Assembly (NCBI RefSeq): GCF_012933545.1
Contig: NZ_JAADJU010000009.1
Coordinates: forward strand, 124,001-188,000
From: Rouxiella aceris
Lineage (GTDB): Bacteria > Pseudomonadota > Gammaproteobacteria > Enterobacterales > Enterobacteriaceae
DNA: 64,000 nucleotides
Direction of reading: 5' to 3'
In this document: one piece after another, positions 27,186 to 39,182 of the stretch
Layout of the letters: each line of letters begins with the position of its first letter
How positions within the stretch are numbered: the first letter of the stretch is position 1
Program-made: the position numbers and the translations under genes
Notes under the pieces: model-generated
The model's database searches: none
Told to the model about the DNA's origin: nothing
What the model saw: the letters and a program-made list of their open reading frames with translations, nothing else

Positions 27186-27833
27186 ATGTTTAAACGTTTT
27201 CTGGTGGTTGCGTTACTGATGATGGCCCCCCTGGCGGCCAATGCGGCTGCCGCTGTGGATAAAACCAATCCTTACAGCATGATGAATGAAGCAGCCAAGG
27301 CGACCTTTACACGTCTGAAAACCGAACAGCCGAAGATCAAACAGGATCCCAACTATCTGCGCACCATAGTGCGCGAAGAGCTGTTGCCCTTTGTGCAAAT
27401 CAAATATGCCGGGGCATTGGTTTTAGGCCGTTATTACAATTCGGCGACACCGGCGCAGCGCGAGGCCTACTTCAGCGCCTTTAATGATTATCTGCAACAG
27501 GCTTATGGCCAGGCGCTGGCGCTGTATCACGGTCAGTCCTATCAGGTGCAGCCGGAGCAACCTGTTTCTGCCGGAACCAATATTGTCGCCATCCGGGTGA
27601 CAATTACCGATCAAGGGGGCCGTCCTCCGGTTCGTCTTGATTTCCAGTGGCGCAAAAACAGCATCTCGGGCGAATGGCAGGCTTATGACATGATCGCCGA
27701 AGGCGTCAGCATGATCTCCACCAAGCAGAATGAGTGGGCTGATATCCTGCGCCAGAAAGGTATCGATGGCCTGACCGAGCGTCTGAAAAGCGCCGCCGCC
27801 CAGCCGATTACCCTGCAGCAGAATCAAAAATGA
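27186..27833 (+). CDS. mlaC: MlaC, periplasmic phospholipid carrier
   Basis: The 215-aa product has a signal peptide ([18 protein letters not shown]) and a MlaC/Ttg2 domain ([54 protein letters not shown]). It shuttles phospholipid between the MlaA-porin complex and MlaFEDB. The stop overlaps the mlaB start by 4 bp. Confidence 0.97.
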   Translation: MFKRFLVVALLMMAPLAANAAAAVDKTNPYSMMNEAAKATFTRLKTEQPKIKQDPNYLRTIVREELLPFVQIKYAGALVLGRYYNSATPAQREAYFSAFNDYLQQAYGQALALYHGQSYQVQPEQPVSAGTNIVAIRVTITDQGGRPPVRLDFQWRKNSISGEWQAYDMIAEGVSMISTKQNEWADILRQKGIDGLTERLKSAAAQPITLQQNQK

Positions 27834-28132
27834 GTGGCGAACTGCACTTTGAATCCTTGCAGCAATGCCTGATCCTCAGCGGTTGTCTTGACCGCGAAAC
27901 GCTGTTGCCACTGTGGCAACAGCGTGAGAGTTTGCTTAATGGCGTGACCTGTGTGGACGTGGCGCAGTTAGAGCGTGTTGATTCATCCGGCTTGGCATTG
28001 CTGGTGCATTTACGCGACTATGTGGGCAGGCATGGCATTGTGTTACAAATTTCAGGTATCACCGATCGTTTGCGCACATTAATTGAGTTGTACAACCTGC
28101 AAGAAATAATCCCTGTTGATCCGGCCAGTTAG
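27830..28132 (+). CDS. mlaB: MlaB, STAS-domain subunit of the Mla transporter
   Basis: The 100-aa STAS protein has [20 protein letters not shown], which includes the conserved Thr/Ser region that contacts MlaF, and [20 protein letters not shown]. It stabilises and activates the MlaF ATPase. It is the last gene of the operon, and a strong terminator follows at 28182. Confidence 0.96.
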   Translation: MSGELHFESLQQCLILSGCLDRETLLPLWQQRESLLNGVTCVDVAQLERVDSSGLALLVHLRDYVGRHGIVLQISGITDRLRTLIELYNLQEIIPVDPAS

Positions 28133-28181
28133 CCAAGGTTAGACGACAATATGGATGTGGCAATGCGGTTCTAAATAACGT

Positions 28182-28215
28182 GCCCCTGTCTGAAACTCTC
28201 ATGCAGGGGCTTTTT
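28182..28215 (+). terminator. Intrinsic terminator of the mla operon
   Basis: GCCCCTG (28182-28188) pairs with CAGGGGC (28204-28210) and is followed by TTTTT (28211-28215). It lies 50 bp after mlaB. Confidence 0.85.
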
Positions 28216-28285
28216 GCCAGTTTAAGAGTTGGCCGGATCTCTATAATATGTCCGGCTATGACTTATCTTCGATGATATGAGTTTT

Positions 28286-28540
28286 ATGGAAACTAACGAA
28301 ATTAAAGACGTGCTGATGGCAGCATTGGCACTGGATGAAGCACATGTTACCGGCGACGGCAGCCACTTTCAGGCGATTGTGGTAGGCGCACTGTTTGACG
28401 GCATGAGCCGTGTAAAGAAACAACAGACTGTCTATGCCCCGCTGATGGAATACATCGCCGACAATCGCATTCACGCCCTCTCTATCAAGGCTTATACCCC
28501 AGAAGAGTGGCAGCGCGATCGTAAGCTCAACGGTTTTTAA
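28286..28540 (+). CDS. ibaG: IbaG, BolA-family protein
   Basis: The 84-aa product is the same length as E. coli IbaG. It has the BolA fold signature [31 protein letters not shown] and ends RKLNGF. BolA proteins partner with monothiol glutaredoxins in iron-sulfur homeostasis, and IbaG responds to acid stress. The start METNEIK at 28286 matches the family; an in-frame ATG at 28277 would add three residues. It precedes murA by 72 bp, as in E. coli. Confidence 0.95.
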   Translation: METNEIKDVLMAALALDEAHVTGDGSHFQAIVVGALFDGMSRVKKQQTVYAPLMEYIADNRIHALSIKAYTPEEWQRDRKLNGF

Positions 28541-28591
28541 GGTCGCCGGGGCATCGTTGCTACCGGCCATGTTGTTGAATACCTGAATTAG

Positions 28592-29872
<1,281 letters not shown>

Positions 29873-29896
29873 CGCCTTTATCTGAAAAGACAAAAA

Positions 29897-29921
29897 GCCG
29901 AAAAGGGTGACCTTTTCGGCT
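29897..29921. terminator. Left copy of the murA/degS terminator hairpin
   Basis: Positions 29897-29920 form an inverted repeat with arms GCCGAAAAGG and CCTTTTCGGC. It is preceded by an A-run, so read on the minus strand it is a hairpin plus T-run for degS. An identical 24-bp copy occurs at 30054-30077, across the inserted element. Confidence 0.8.
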
Positions 29922-30053
29922 GAGTTTGATGACAAAGTCGTCTTGATGATCGAGATACCCGGGCATAGCACACCTAGGGGCGCTCCGGCGGGCAAGCCCG
30001 CTACGACCCCAACGGTGCACTCTCCCTAATAACGGACTTTGTCAGCAGTCTGA
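29921..30053 (+). mobile_element. 133-bp MITE-like element, copy 1 (between murA and degS)
   Basis: The element has imperfect terminal inverted repeats: left TGAGTTTGATGACAAAGTC and right GACTTTGTCAGCAGTCTGA. It encodes no protein and contains an internal hairpin GCGGGCAAGCCCGC. It is nearly identical to copies at 56934-57066 and 57193-57325. It is flanked on both sides by the same 24-bp terminator hairpin, which looks like a very long target duplication. No transposase for it is present in the window. Confidence 0.85.
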
Positions 30054-30083
30054 GCCGAAAAGGGTGACCTTTTCGGCTTTTTT
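30054..30083. terminator. Right copy of the murA/degS terminator hairpin
   Basis: The same 24-bp hairpin as at 29897-29920, here followed by a T-run (30078-30083). On the plus strand it would terminate murA transcripts that have read through the MITE-like element. Confidence 0.85.
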
Positions 30084-30109
30084 AATGGTTCTGCGGCAGT
30101 GCGTTGGCG

Positions 30110-31177
30110 TTAGTGTTCGGGGTATTCCTGCACCGTCATCTGCAGGTCGAGCTGTTTGCCGTTGCGATTAATCACTACCGGGATCACCGAACCCGGGCGA
30201 ACTTCGGCTACCTGGTCCATGGTTTCAATTGCCGAGATGGCCGGTTTATTGTTTACGCTGACGATCACATCATGCACCTGGATACCGGCTTTGGCCGCCG
30301 GACCGTTTGGTGTTACCTCATTGACTACAATCCCCTGCAGATGATCGACATTGGCGCTGGGTCCATGCAGTGGCGAGGCTTCACGCCCGGCAATCCCAAT
30401 ATAGCCGCGGATCACCCGACCATCGCGGATCAGCTTGCCCATCACTTTGGTGGCCAGCGCGGTGGGGATGGCAAAACCAATGCCTTCCGGCGTCGCACCG
30501 TCGCTGCTCTGGTCAAAAGAGAGGGTATTGATGCCAACCAGTTCACCTAACGAGTTCACCAGCGCGCCTCCGGAGTTACCCTGGTTGATGGAGGCATCGG
30601 TCTGTAGGAAGTTTTGGCGACCGGAAGGGCTAAGACCAATACGTCCGGTGGCGCTGATAATCCCCTGCGTCACGGTTTGGCCGATATTAAACGGGTTACC
30701 AATGGCCATCACCACATCGCCGACGTGGGGAATACGCTTGGCATTAATCGGGATCACCGGCAGATTGGTGGCATCGATCTTTAATACTGCCAAATCGGTC
30801 AGGCTGTCTGAGCCAGCCAACAGCGCGTCAAATACGCGGCCATCTTGCAAGGCGACAATAATCTGATCGGCATTGTTGATAACGTGTTTGTTGGTAAGGA
30901 TATAGCCTTTGTCGTTCATGATCACGCCGGAACCCAGGGTGCGGATCTGCAATGCATTTTGCGAAGAATCGCCCATATTGCGGTTATAAACGTTGACCAC
31001 TGCGGGCGCAGCAAGGCGCACGCCGTTGTTGTAACTGGCGGGTTGTTCGCTTTGATTGCTGAAATCATGTTCGAAAAGCGGACCGGCAATATTTTTGCGC
31101 AGCCTGGGCACTGTGGCCAACAGAATAGCGGCGACAATAAGCCCGATCAGCGCAGATCTCAATAACTTAACAAACAT
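30110..31177 (-). CDS. degS: DegS, inner-membrane protease of the sigma E stress pathway
   Basis: The 355-aa product equals E. coli DegS in length. It has one membrane anchor (LLRSALIGLIVAAILLATV), a trypsin-like domain with the triad His98 (NKHVIN), Asp128 (DLAVLK) and Ser202 (GNSGGAL), and one PDZ domain. It cleaves RseA when its PDZ binds misfolded porin C-termini. The start at 31177 matches MFVKLLRS; an in-frame ATG at 31240 adds 21 unrelated residues. It follows degQ by 152 bp. Confidence 0.97.
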   Translation of the reverse strand: MFVKLLRSALIGLIVAAILLATVPRLRKNIAGPLFEHDFSNQSEQPASYNNGVRLAAPAVVNVYNRNMGDSSQNALQIRTLGSGVIMNDKGYILTNKHVINNADQIIVALQDGRVFDALLAGSDSLTDLAVLKIDATNLPVIPINAKRIPHVGDVVMAIGNPFNIGQTVTQGIISATGRIGLSPSGRQNFLQTDASINQGNSGGALVNSLGELVGINTLSFDQSSDGATPEGIGFAIPTALATKVMGKLIRDGRVIRGYIGIAGREASPLHGPSANVDHLQGIVVNEVTPNGPAAKAGIQVHDVIVSVNNKPAISAIETMDQVAEVRPGSVIPVVINRNGKQLDLQMTVQEYPEH

Positions 31178-31329
31178 GGATTTATCGGCGTCGAAAGAAA
31201 ATGTGCCAGAAGAATAGCATGAGTTGTTGGGACGTAGCACAAGCTACGTCCAATTTTCAGCGGATTAGTAACAGAAGTGAGGCGTTATTGCCCTTCTGCA
31301 GGCTAATTTTGGTCTCTGTGGTGAAACGA

Positions 31330-32697
31330 TCAAGGCATCAGCAGGTAAATGCTTTGACCATTACGCTGCACGCTTAGGGCAATAAGGTCTGGTTTGCTTT
31401 CCAGCATCTTGCGCAAAGCCGCCAGATTATCGACAGGTTCGCGGTTAATACCGACAATCACATCGTCTTTCTGCAGACCGACCTGATCGGCCGGGGAGCC
31501 TTTTTTCACGTCATCAACATGCACGCCTTTACCCGTTTTGGCATCGATATCGCTGAGGCTGGCACCGGTCATTGCCGGATTGATTTTCTCCAGCGCAATC
31601 ACCACGTCCGGGCTTTTATCCAGCGTCACATTAACGTCCATGGCTTTGCCATCACGCAGAATACCCAGCTTCATCACAATACCAGGACCCGCGGTCGCCA
31701 CCTTGGCGCGCAGTTCGGCAAAGCTGCTCAGGGGTTGATCCTGCAAACTGACAATCACGTCGCCCGATTTGATACCGGCCTTGGCGGCGGCAGAGTCGGC
31801 CAATACTTCATTGACGAAGGCACCGCGCTGGCGGTCAAGCTTAAAGGCTTTGGCCAGATCCGGCGTCATTTCACTGCCGCGAATACCCAGCAACCCGCGT
31901 TTGACCTCGCCAAACTCGATGAGCTGTTTGCTCAGGTTTTTCGCCATATTGATCGGGATGGCAAAACCAATGCCCATGCTGCCACCCTGGGATGACAAAA
32001 TGGCGGTATTAATGCCCACCAGTTCACCTTGCAGATTGAGCAGCGCACCGCCGGAGTTACCGCGGTTGATGGAGGCATCGGTCTGAATAAAGTTTTCCAG
32101 CCCTTCCAGATTCAGCCCACTGCGTCCCAGCGCGGAGATGATGCCGGAAGTGACCGTTTGCCCCAGACCGAAGGGATTACCTACCGCCACGGCAAAATCG
32201 CCAACGCGCAGTTGATCGGAATCCGCCATCGGGATTTGCGTCAGGTTTTTGGCATCTTTTAGCTGGATTAGGGCAATGTCGGTTTGATCGTCTTTACCTA
32301 TCAGTTTGGCTTCATATTCACGGCCGTCGTTGATTTGTACGGTAATTTTGTCAGCATTGTTGACCACGTGGTTATTGGTCAGCACATAGCCTTTGGCGGC
32401 ATCGATGATTACGCCGGAACCCAGGCCTTCAAAAGCCTGTCCATCCTGTTTTTCTGCAGGTTTATCCGGGCCAAAGAAGAATTTGAACTCGGGTGGCACT
32501 TGATCGCTTGGCGGCTGTGTTCCCGAAACTTTGACACTGACCACGCCAGGCAGCACTTTTTGCAGCATGGGTGCCAGGCTAGGCAGAGCTTGTCCCTCAA
32601 CGGCGACCGGCAGGGCGGCCATGGCGGACTGAAAAGAGGAGAGGCTTAATCCAAGGCTGAGCGCCAGTGCACTGAATAGAAAAGCAGTTTTTTTCAT
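31330..32697 (-). CDS. degQ: DegQ, periplasmic serine protease and chaperone
   Basis: The 455-aa product equals E. coli DegQ in length. It has a signal peptide (cleavage near AMA-A27/28), the triad His110 (TNNHVV), Asp140 (DIALIQL) and Ser215 (GNSGGAL), and two PDZ domains (about 260-350 and 365-450). It degrades or refolds damaged envelope proteins. The start at 32697 (MKKTAFLF) is preferred over 32706 by homology and the AGAGAGTGATC upstream. Confidence 0.96.
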   Translation of the reverse strand: MKKTAFLFSALALSLGLSLSSFQSAMAALPVAVEGQALPSLAPMLQKVLPGVVSVKVSGTQPPSDQVPPEFKFFFGPDKPAEKQDGQAFEGLGSGVIIDAAKGYVLTNNHVVNNADKITVQINDGREYEAKLIGKDDQTDIALIQLKDAKNLTQIPMADSDQLRVGDFAVAVGNPFGLGQTVTSGIISALGRSGLNLEGLENFIQTDASINRGNSGGALLNLQGELVGINTAILSSQGGSMGIGFAIPINMAKNLSKQLIEFGEVKRGLLGIRGSEMTPDLAKAFKLDRQRGAFVNEVLADSAAAKAGIKSGDVIVSLQDQPLSSFAELRAKVATAGPGIVMKLGILRDGKAMDVNVTLDKSPDVVIALEKINPAMTGASLSDIDAKTGKGVHVDDVKKGSPADQVGLQKDDVIVGINREPVDNLAALRKMLESKPDLIALSVQRNGQSIYLLMP

Positions 32698-32848
32698 ATG
32701 GATCACTCTCTCTTGTCTTATCTTATTAAATAAGGAGTGTTAAACCCCGTGGGCGTTTGCTCGCTAACAAAAATAAACGAAAGTTACTCTATATCGGCCA
32801 GAGAGAGGGAGATCGGTGACCATAGCGCCACCGATCCGGCTATCTGCA

Positions 32849-33253
32849 TTATTTACGGCGCGGGCGATCGCCACTGCGCAGCAGGCCTGATGCACCATCG
32901 GAATAATCACGAGGCATTTCAACCGGTGCCTGATCGTTGTCCGCTTCTGAGCCGGTCAGACGATAGTTGAATGGATTATCCTGCACGGGCAAATCAGGTA
33001 ACAGGTTATTCGAGCTTTTTGCCATATGTTGATACAGCTGACGATAGTCAGTGGCCATATTATCCAGCAGCTCGGCGCTGCGAGCAAAGTGGCCCACCAA
33101 CTCCTGACGGTATTCTTCCAGCTCTGCCTTGCTCTTGTTGAGCTCGTTTTGCATGATTTGTTGATCGCGTAATTTACGATTGCCAAAGCGCATCGCTACC
33201 GCGCCGATGGCGATACCGACCACTAATCCAATGAGCGCATACTCCCAAGTCAT
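32849..33253 (-). CDS. zapG: ZapG (YhcB), divisome/envelope coordination protein
   Basis: The 134-aa product has a single N-terminal membrane helix (YALIGLVVGIAIGAVAM) followed by a coiled coil (RKLRDQQIMQNELNKSKAELEEYRQELV) and a disordered C-terminus ending SGLLRSGDRPRRK. It belongs to the DUF1043 family and links cell-wall elongation, division and envelope biogenesis. The start at 33253 (MTWEYAL) follows AGGAGT. It is divergent from zapE. Confidence 0.96.
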   Translation of the reverse strand: MTWEYALIGLVVGIAIGAVAMRFGNRKLRDQQIMQNELNKSKAELEEYRQELVGHFARSAELLDNMATDYRQLYQHMAKSSNNLLPDLPVQDNPFNYRLTGSEADNDQAPVEMPRDYSDGASGLLRSGDRPRRK

Positions 33254-33671
33254 GATAACTCCTATTATTGACAACGTTGTCCTGTAAGGCTTTTTGGCGT
33301 AACTTTCTCACCAATCTTTTTTAACAATAGCTTTAATAAATATATCGCTTTTATACCCGCTACACCTGATGCAGCAACGGCGGCAGTGTGGAAGTACCAC
33401 GCAAAGCACCGGTGCACATCAGCGTATTGGCATTTGCTGTCTTACTGCAACAGCAATGACTTAGGGTATCGCTGACCAGCGTAGGGTAAAACTGAACACC
33501 ACTATAACCGTTAACCTTGTGTTAGTGGAATCCTGTGGTAACTTTCGCAATAACCAGTGGGGTTTCTTTGCGTGATAAGTACATTAAAAACCGCGAAATA
33601 GCGAAAAACGCTGCGCTAATTACCCGAAAATTTCGCCAAGAAAAACTGAAAATATTTTCTCAGGGCCGTTT
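33254..33671. promoter_or_regulatory. Divergent zapG/zapE intergenic region
   Basis: 418 bp without a supported gene. Besides the two promoters it holds a possible degenerate repeat at 33353-33469, bounded by ATACCCG and AGGGTAT. I see no RNA gene in it. Confidence 0.4.
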
Positions 33672-34811
33672 ATGACCATGCAATCTACAACACCCCTTAT
33701 CTGTTATCAGAGTGCGTTAGATGCCGGAGAGTTCCAACCGGATGATGTTCAAAAGCAAGCCGTAACCCGTCTTGATGCCATTTATCAACAATTGGTCGCG
33801 GCAAAACCAGCGGATTTAGCCGAAAACCGTGGCTGGTTGGGACGACTGTTAAAAAAGACAGCCAATAAAACCGCACAGCGTCCGGTACAGGGCCTGTATA
33901 TGTGGGGCGGCGTGGGGCGCGGCAAGACCTGGCTGATGGATCTGTTTTTCCATAGCCTGCCGGGCGATCGTAAAATGCGGCTGCATTTCCACCGCTTTAT
34001 GCTGCGTGTGCATCAGGAATTGACTCAGTTGCAAGGGCAGGTCGATCCGCTGGAGATTATTGCCGATCATTTTAAGCAAGAAACCGACGTGCTCTGTTTC
34101 GACGAGTTTTTTGTTTCCGATATTACCGACGCCATGTTGCTGGCTACGCTGTTGCAGGCGCTGTTTGCCCGTGGCATCACTCTGGTGGCGACCTCAAATA
34201 TTCCGCCGGATAACCTTTACCGCAACGGTTTGCAGCGCGCCCGTTTCTTACCGGCGATTGCACTGATCAATCAGTATTGTGATGTTATGAACGTTGACGC
34301 CGGTATTGACTATCGCTTGCGTACACTGACCCAGGCCAACCTGTGGCTGACACCAGAAGCCGGGAAAACATCCTCCGAGCTTGATGAGGCAATGCACGTC
34401 ATGTTTGGCAAACTGGCGGGGCAAGCCGGTGAGCAGGCGCCGGTGCTCGAGGTTAATCACCGTCCCTTGCAGGCGATTGCTTCTGCCGACGGCGTGCTGG
34501 CCGTCGAGTTTCATACCCTGTGTGAAGAAGCGCGCAGTCAACTGGACTATATTGCGCTATCGCGGCTGTATCACAGCGTGCTACTGCATAATGTGCCGGT
34601 GATGCACCGCGACCAGGAAAACGCTGCCCGTCGTTTTCTGGCGCTGGTCGATGAGTTTTACGAACGCCGCGTCAAGCTGGTGGTTTCGGCGGAGGTGGCG
34701 ATGTTTGAGATTTATCGCGGTGAGCGGCTGAAATTTGAATATCAGCGTTGCCTGTCGCGTTTGCAGGAAATGCAAAGTGAGGAATACCTCGCCAGCGAAC
34801 ATCTTCCCTGA
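33672..34811 (+). CDS. zapE: ZapE (YhcM), AFG1-like divisome ATPase
   Basis: The 379-aa P-loop ATPase (E. coli 375 aa) has Walker A GGVGRGKTW (79-87), Walker B VLCFDEFFVSDITDA and sensor ATSNIPPDNLYRNGLQRARFLP. It associates with FtsZ at constriction and destabilises Z-ring polymers, especially under heat or low oxygen. The start MTMQ at 33672 follows AGGG with 7-bp spacing; the ATG at 33678 is also possible. Confidence 0.96.
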   Translation: MTMQSTTPLICYQSALDAGEFQPDDVQKQAVTRLDAIYQQLVAAKPADLAENRGWLGRLLKKTANKTAQRPVQGLYMWGGVGRGKTWLMDLFFHSLPGDRKMRLHFHRFMLRVHQELTQLQGQVDPLEIIADHFKQETDVLCFDEFFVSDITDAMLLATLLQALFARGITLVATSNIPPDNLYRNGLQRARFLPAIALINQYCDVMNVDAGIDYRLRTLTQANLWLTPEAGKTSSELDEAMHVMFGKLAGQAGEQAPVLEVNHRPLQAIASADGVLAVEFHTLCEEARSQLDYIALSRLYHSVLLHNVPVMHRDQENAARRFLALVDEFYERRVKLVVSAEVAMFEIYRGERLKFEYQRCLSRLQEMQSEEYLASEHLP

Positions 34812-34891
34812 TTCGGGTAATTAACTGCGCATTTTTTATGCGCATTGGGTAGACTGCAGACAGGGAAATTATGCTTTTTTCCAAAAAAGGG

Positions 34892-34921
34892 TTCGCTCTT
34901 TGTTCCGGACTTCTCTATAAT
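34892..34921 (+). promoter_or_regulatory. Promoter of rplM-rpsI
   Basis: TTCGCT (34892-34897), an 18-bp spacer and a perfect TATAAT (34916-34921) are followed by a C/G-rich discriminator (CCTGCGACCCC), as expected for growth-rate and ppGpp control. It leaves a leader of about 170 nt before rplM, where L13 autoregulation would act. Confidence 0.65.
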
Positions 34922-35077
34922 CCTGCGACCCCACGTTACAACAAAGTTTTTTTCCCGAAACTTTATAGTGCCGGCAATGGCTATTCGAAGGGGTAGGTTT
35001 GCTGGACTGATGGTCGTGTGAACCTCCAATACTTATTTTATAAACAGGTAAGCGTTTGGGTGTTCGCCAACGTGTAA

Positions 35078-35527
<450 letters not shown>

Positions 35528-35539
35528 TCGGGATTATAG

Positions 35540-35935
<396 letters not shown>

Positions 35936-35994
35936 TTACCTGCTGCCCTGGCAGCGGTTGGAACTTCGGTTCTGGCCAGGTACAACGCAACAAA

Positions 35995-36021
35995 AACCCG
36001 GTGCTACACCGGGTTTTTTTT
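35995..36021 (+). terminator. Intrinsic terminator of rplM-rpsI
   Basis: AACCCGGT (35995-36002) pairs with ACCGGGTT (36008-36015) around a 5-nt loop, and a T-run continues to about 36021. It lies 59 bp after rpsI. Confidence 0.9.
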
Positions 36022-36455
36022 CGCCTGTCGATCGGCACGGGCGAAAAAAAGTGTTGAAATCCCTTGTTTTCGTTTGTTAATTTCCCTCTGAAACACATTT
36101 CCCTGCGAAATCGTCGCCGACATCCCCACAGAACGAGCAAAATCTGGTAAACTGTCACACACTTTTGCGCCTGTGCACCGAGCAGTTAACGTTGCTGTCT
36201 TTGCTGGCTGGGTTTACCCCGCTTTGGCTTATCTACGAAACTGTGGGTTACAGGTGAGATGTATCCAAAGTAATTGATGTTACAGCACGGCAGCAAAACG
36301 AACGGATCTCGATAAGCTTAGTTAAGTCAAATTATCCGGGTTGGTGAGTCAAGATAACGTCGCCGTGACTTCAAGAGCGAAGGATATGATTATTCAGGAT
36401 AGCCGCCCGATCGCGGCTATTCGCAGTATTATTCTAGATAAACTTGGAGGTTTTC
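36022..36455 (+). promoter_or_regulatory. Long leader/promoter region of sspA
   Basis: About 430 bp without a supported gene. A TGGTAAACTGT stretch near 36147-36157 could hold a -10 (TAAACT). A hairpin ATAGCCGC/GCGGCTAT at 36399-36420 lies 35 bp before the sspA start. The ribosome-binding site TTGGAGG sits 6 bp upstream of ATG 36456. Confidence 0.4.
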
Positions 36456-37097
36456 ATGGCTGTCGCTGCCAACAAACGTTCGGTAATGACGCTGTTTTCT
36501 GGCCCGACCGACATTTTTAGCCATCAAGTACGTATCGTACTGGCGGAAAAAGGTGTCAGTGTCGAGATAGAGCAGGTAGAAATGGATCACCTGCCACAGG
36601 ATCTTATTGACCTCAACCCGTATCGCACCGTGCCTACGCTGGTCGATCGTGAGCTGACCCTTTTTGAGTCCCGCATCATCATGGAATACCTTGATGAGCG
36701 TTTCCCGCATCCACCGCTGATGCCGGTTTATCCGGTTGCCCGTGGTGAAAGCCGTCTGATGATGCACCGCATCGAAAACGACTGGTACTCCTTGCTGCGT
36801 AAAATCGAGCAGGGTTCTGCTGCGGAAGCTGATGCAGCACGTAAGCAATTGCGTGAAGAGTTGCTTGCTATTGCGCCAATCTTCTCCTATATGCCTTACT
36901 TTAAGAGCGAAGAATTTAGCCTGGTTGATTGCTATCTGGCTCCGTTGCTGTGGCGCTTGCCGGTATTGGGCATTGAGCTGTCAGGCACCGGTTCTAAAGA
37001 GCTGAAAGGCTATATGACGCGCGTATTTGAACGTGACGCATTCCTGGCGTCTCTGACTGAGCCAGAGCGTGAAATGCGTCTGCACGCCAGAGGATAA
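36456..37097 (+). CDS. sspA: SspA, stringent starvation protein A
   Basis: The 213-aa GST-fold protein (E. coli 212 aa) begins MAVAANKRSVMTLFSGPTD and contains ESRIIMEYLDERFPHPPLMPVYPVARGESR. It binds RNA polymerase with sigma 70, reduces H-NS and supports acid and starvation tolerance; it has no GST activity. The start at 36456 is chosen over 36444 by homology and TTGGAGG. sspB follows after 5 bp. Confidence 0.97.
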   Translation: MAVAANKRSVMTLFSGPTDIFSHQVRIVLAEKGVSVEIEQVEMDHLPQDLIDLNPYRTVPTLVDRELTLFESRIIMEYLDERFPHPPLMPVYPVARGESRLMMHRIENDWYSLLRKIEQGSAAEADAARKQLREELLAIAPIFSYMPYFKSEEFSLVDCYLAPLLWRLPVLGIELSGTGSKELKGYMTRVFERDAFLASLTEPEREMRLHARG

Positions 37098-37102
37098 AAA
37101 CT

Positions 37103-37591
37103 ATGGAGATGACAGACATGTCTCCCCGCCGCCCCTTCCTGCTGCGCGCGTTTTATGACTGGTTGCTCGACAATCAGCTAACGCCGCATCTGGTGGTGGA
37201 CGTGACCCAGCCGGGTGTTGTTGTGCCAATGGAATTTGCCCGTGATGGACAAATTGTTCTTAACGTTGCCCCGCGTGCGGTTGGCAACCTTGAGCTTGGC
37301 AATGCGGATGTTCGTTTCAATGCGCGTTTTGGTGGCATACCACGTGAGGTATTTGTCCCTATCGCTGCCGTATTGGCTATTTATGCGCGTGAAAACGGTG
37401 CGGGTACCATGTTTGAGCCTGAACCGGCTCTCGATGGTGCCGCAGCATTCGAACATCTGGAACAGCAAAATACCGAACCGACCATGTCAGTGATTGATGG
37501 CGATCTGCCGGATAACGCGGATGACGGTTCAGATGATGAGCCACCGACACCGCCTCGCGGTGGTCGTCCGTCGCTGCGTGTGGTGAAGTAA
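37103..37591 (+). CDS. sspB: SspB, ClpXP specificity adaptor
   Basis: The 162-aa product has a structured N-terminal domain (RRPFLLRAFYDWLLDNQLTPHLVVD) that binds ssrA tags, a long acidic linker, and the C-terminal ClpX-docking motif RGGRPSLRVVK. It delivers tagged proteins and RseA fragments to ClpXP, linking it with DegS in this window. It forms an operon with sspA. Confidence 0.97.
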   Translation: MEMTDMSPRRPFLLRAFYDWLLDNQLTPHLVVDVTQPGVVVPMEFARDGQIVLNVAPRAVGNLELGNADVRFNARFGGIPREVFVPIAAVLAIYARENGAGTMFEPEPALDGAAAFEHLEQQNTEPTMSVIDGDLPDNADDGSDDEPPTPPRGGRPSLRVVK

Positions 37592-37630
37592 GAAGCTACG
37601 CGTTATTGCTGACACAGTATAAGCACGATA

Positions 37631-37660
37631 AACCCTGCGCAACCGCGCGGGGTTTTTTTT
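37631..37660 (+). terminator. Intrinsic terminator of sspAB
   Basis: AACCCTGCGC (37631-37640) pairs with GCGCGGGGTT (37645-37654) with one G-T pair, followed by a T-run to 37661. It lies 40 bp after sspB. Confidence 0.88.
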
Positions 37661-37754
37661 TGAGTGCAGCGCAAAATTTCAGGCAGAGGTCACGAAAATA
37701 AATGCAGGTTTTTGCAACCCCCAGGCAAATCGCTGGGGGTTGGTTGAAGCGGAT

Positions 37755-39182
<1,428 letters not shown>

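Noticed and set aside
33353-33469. Additional ERIC-like element between zapG and zapE
   Set aside because: Only the ends (ATACCCG, AGGGTAT) fit; the interior does not resemble ERIC well enough to call.
37715-37742. Intrinsic terminator of gltD
   Set aside because: A CAACCCCCAG/CTGGGGGTTG hairpin exists but has no T-run on the minus strand, so it was not listed as a terminator.
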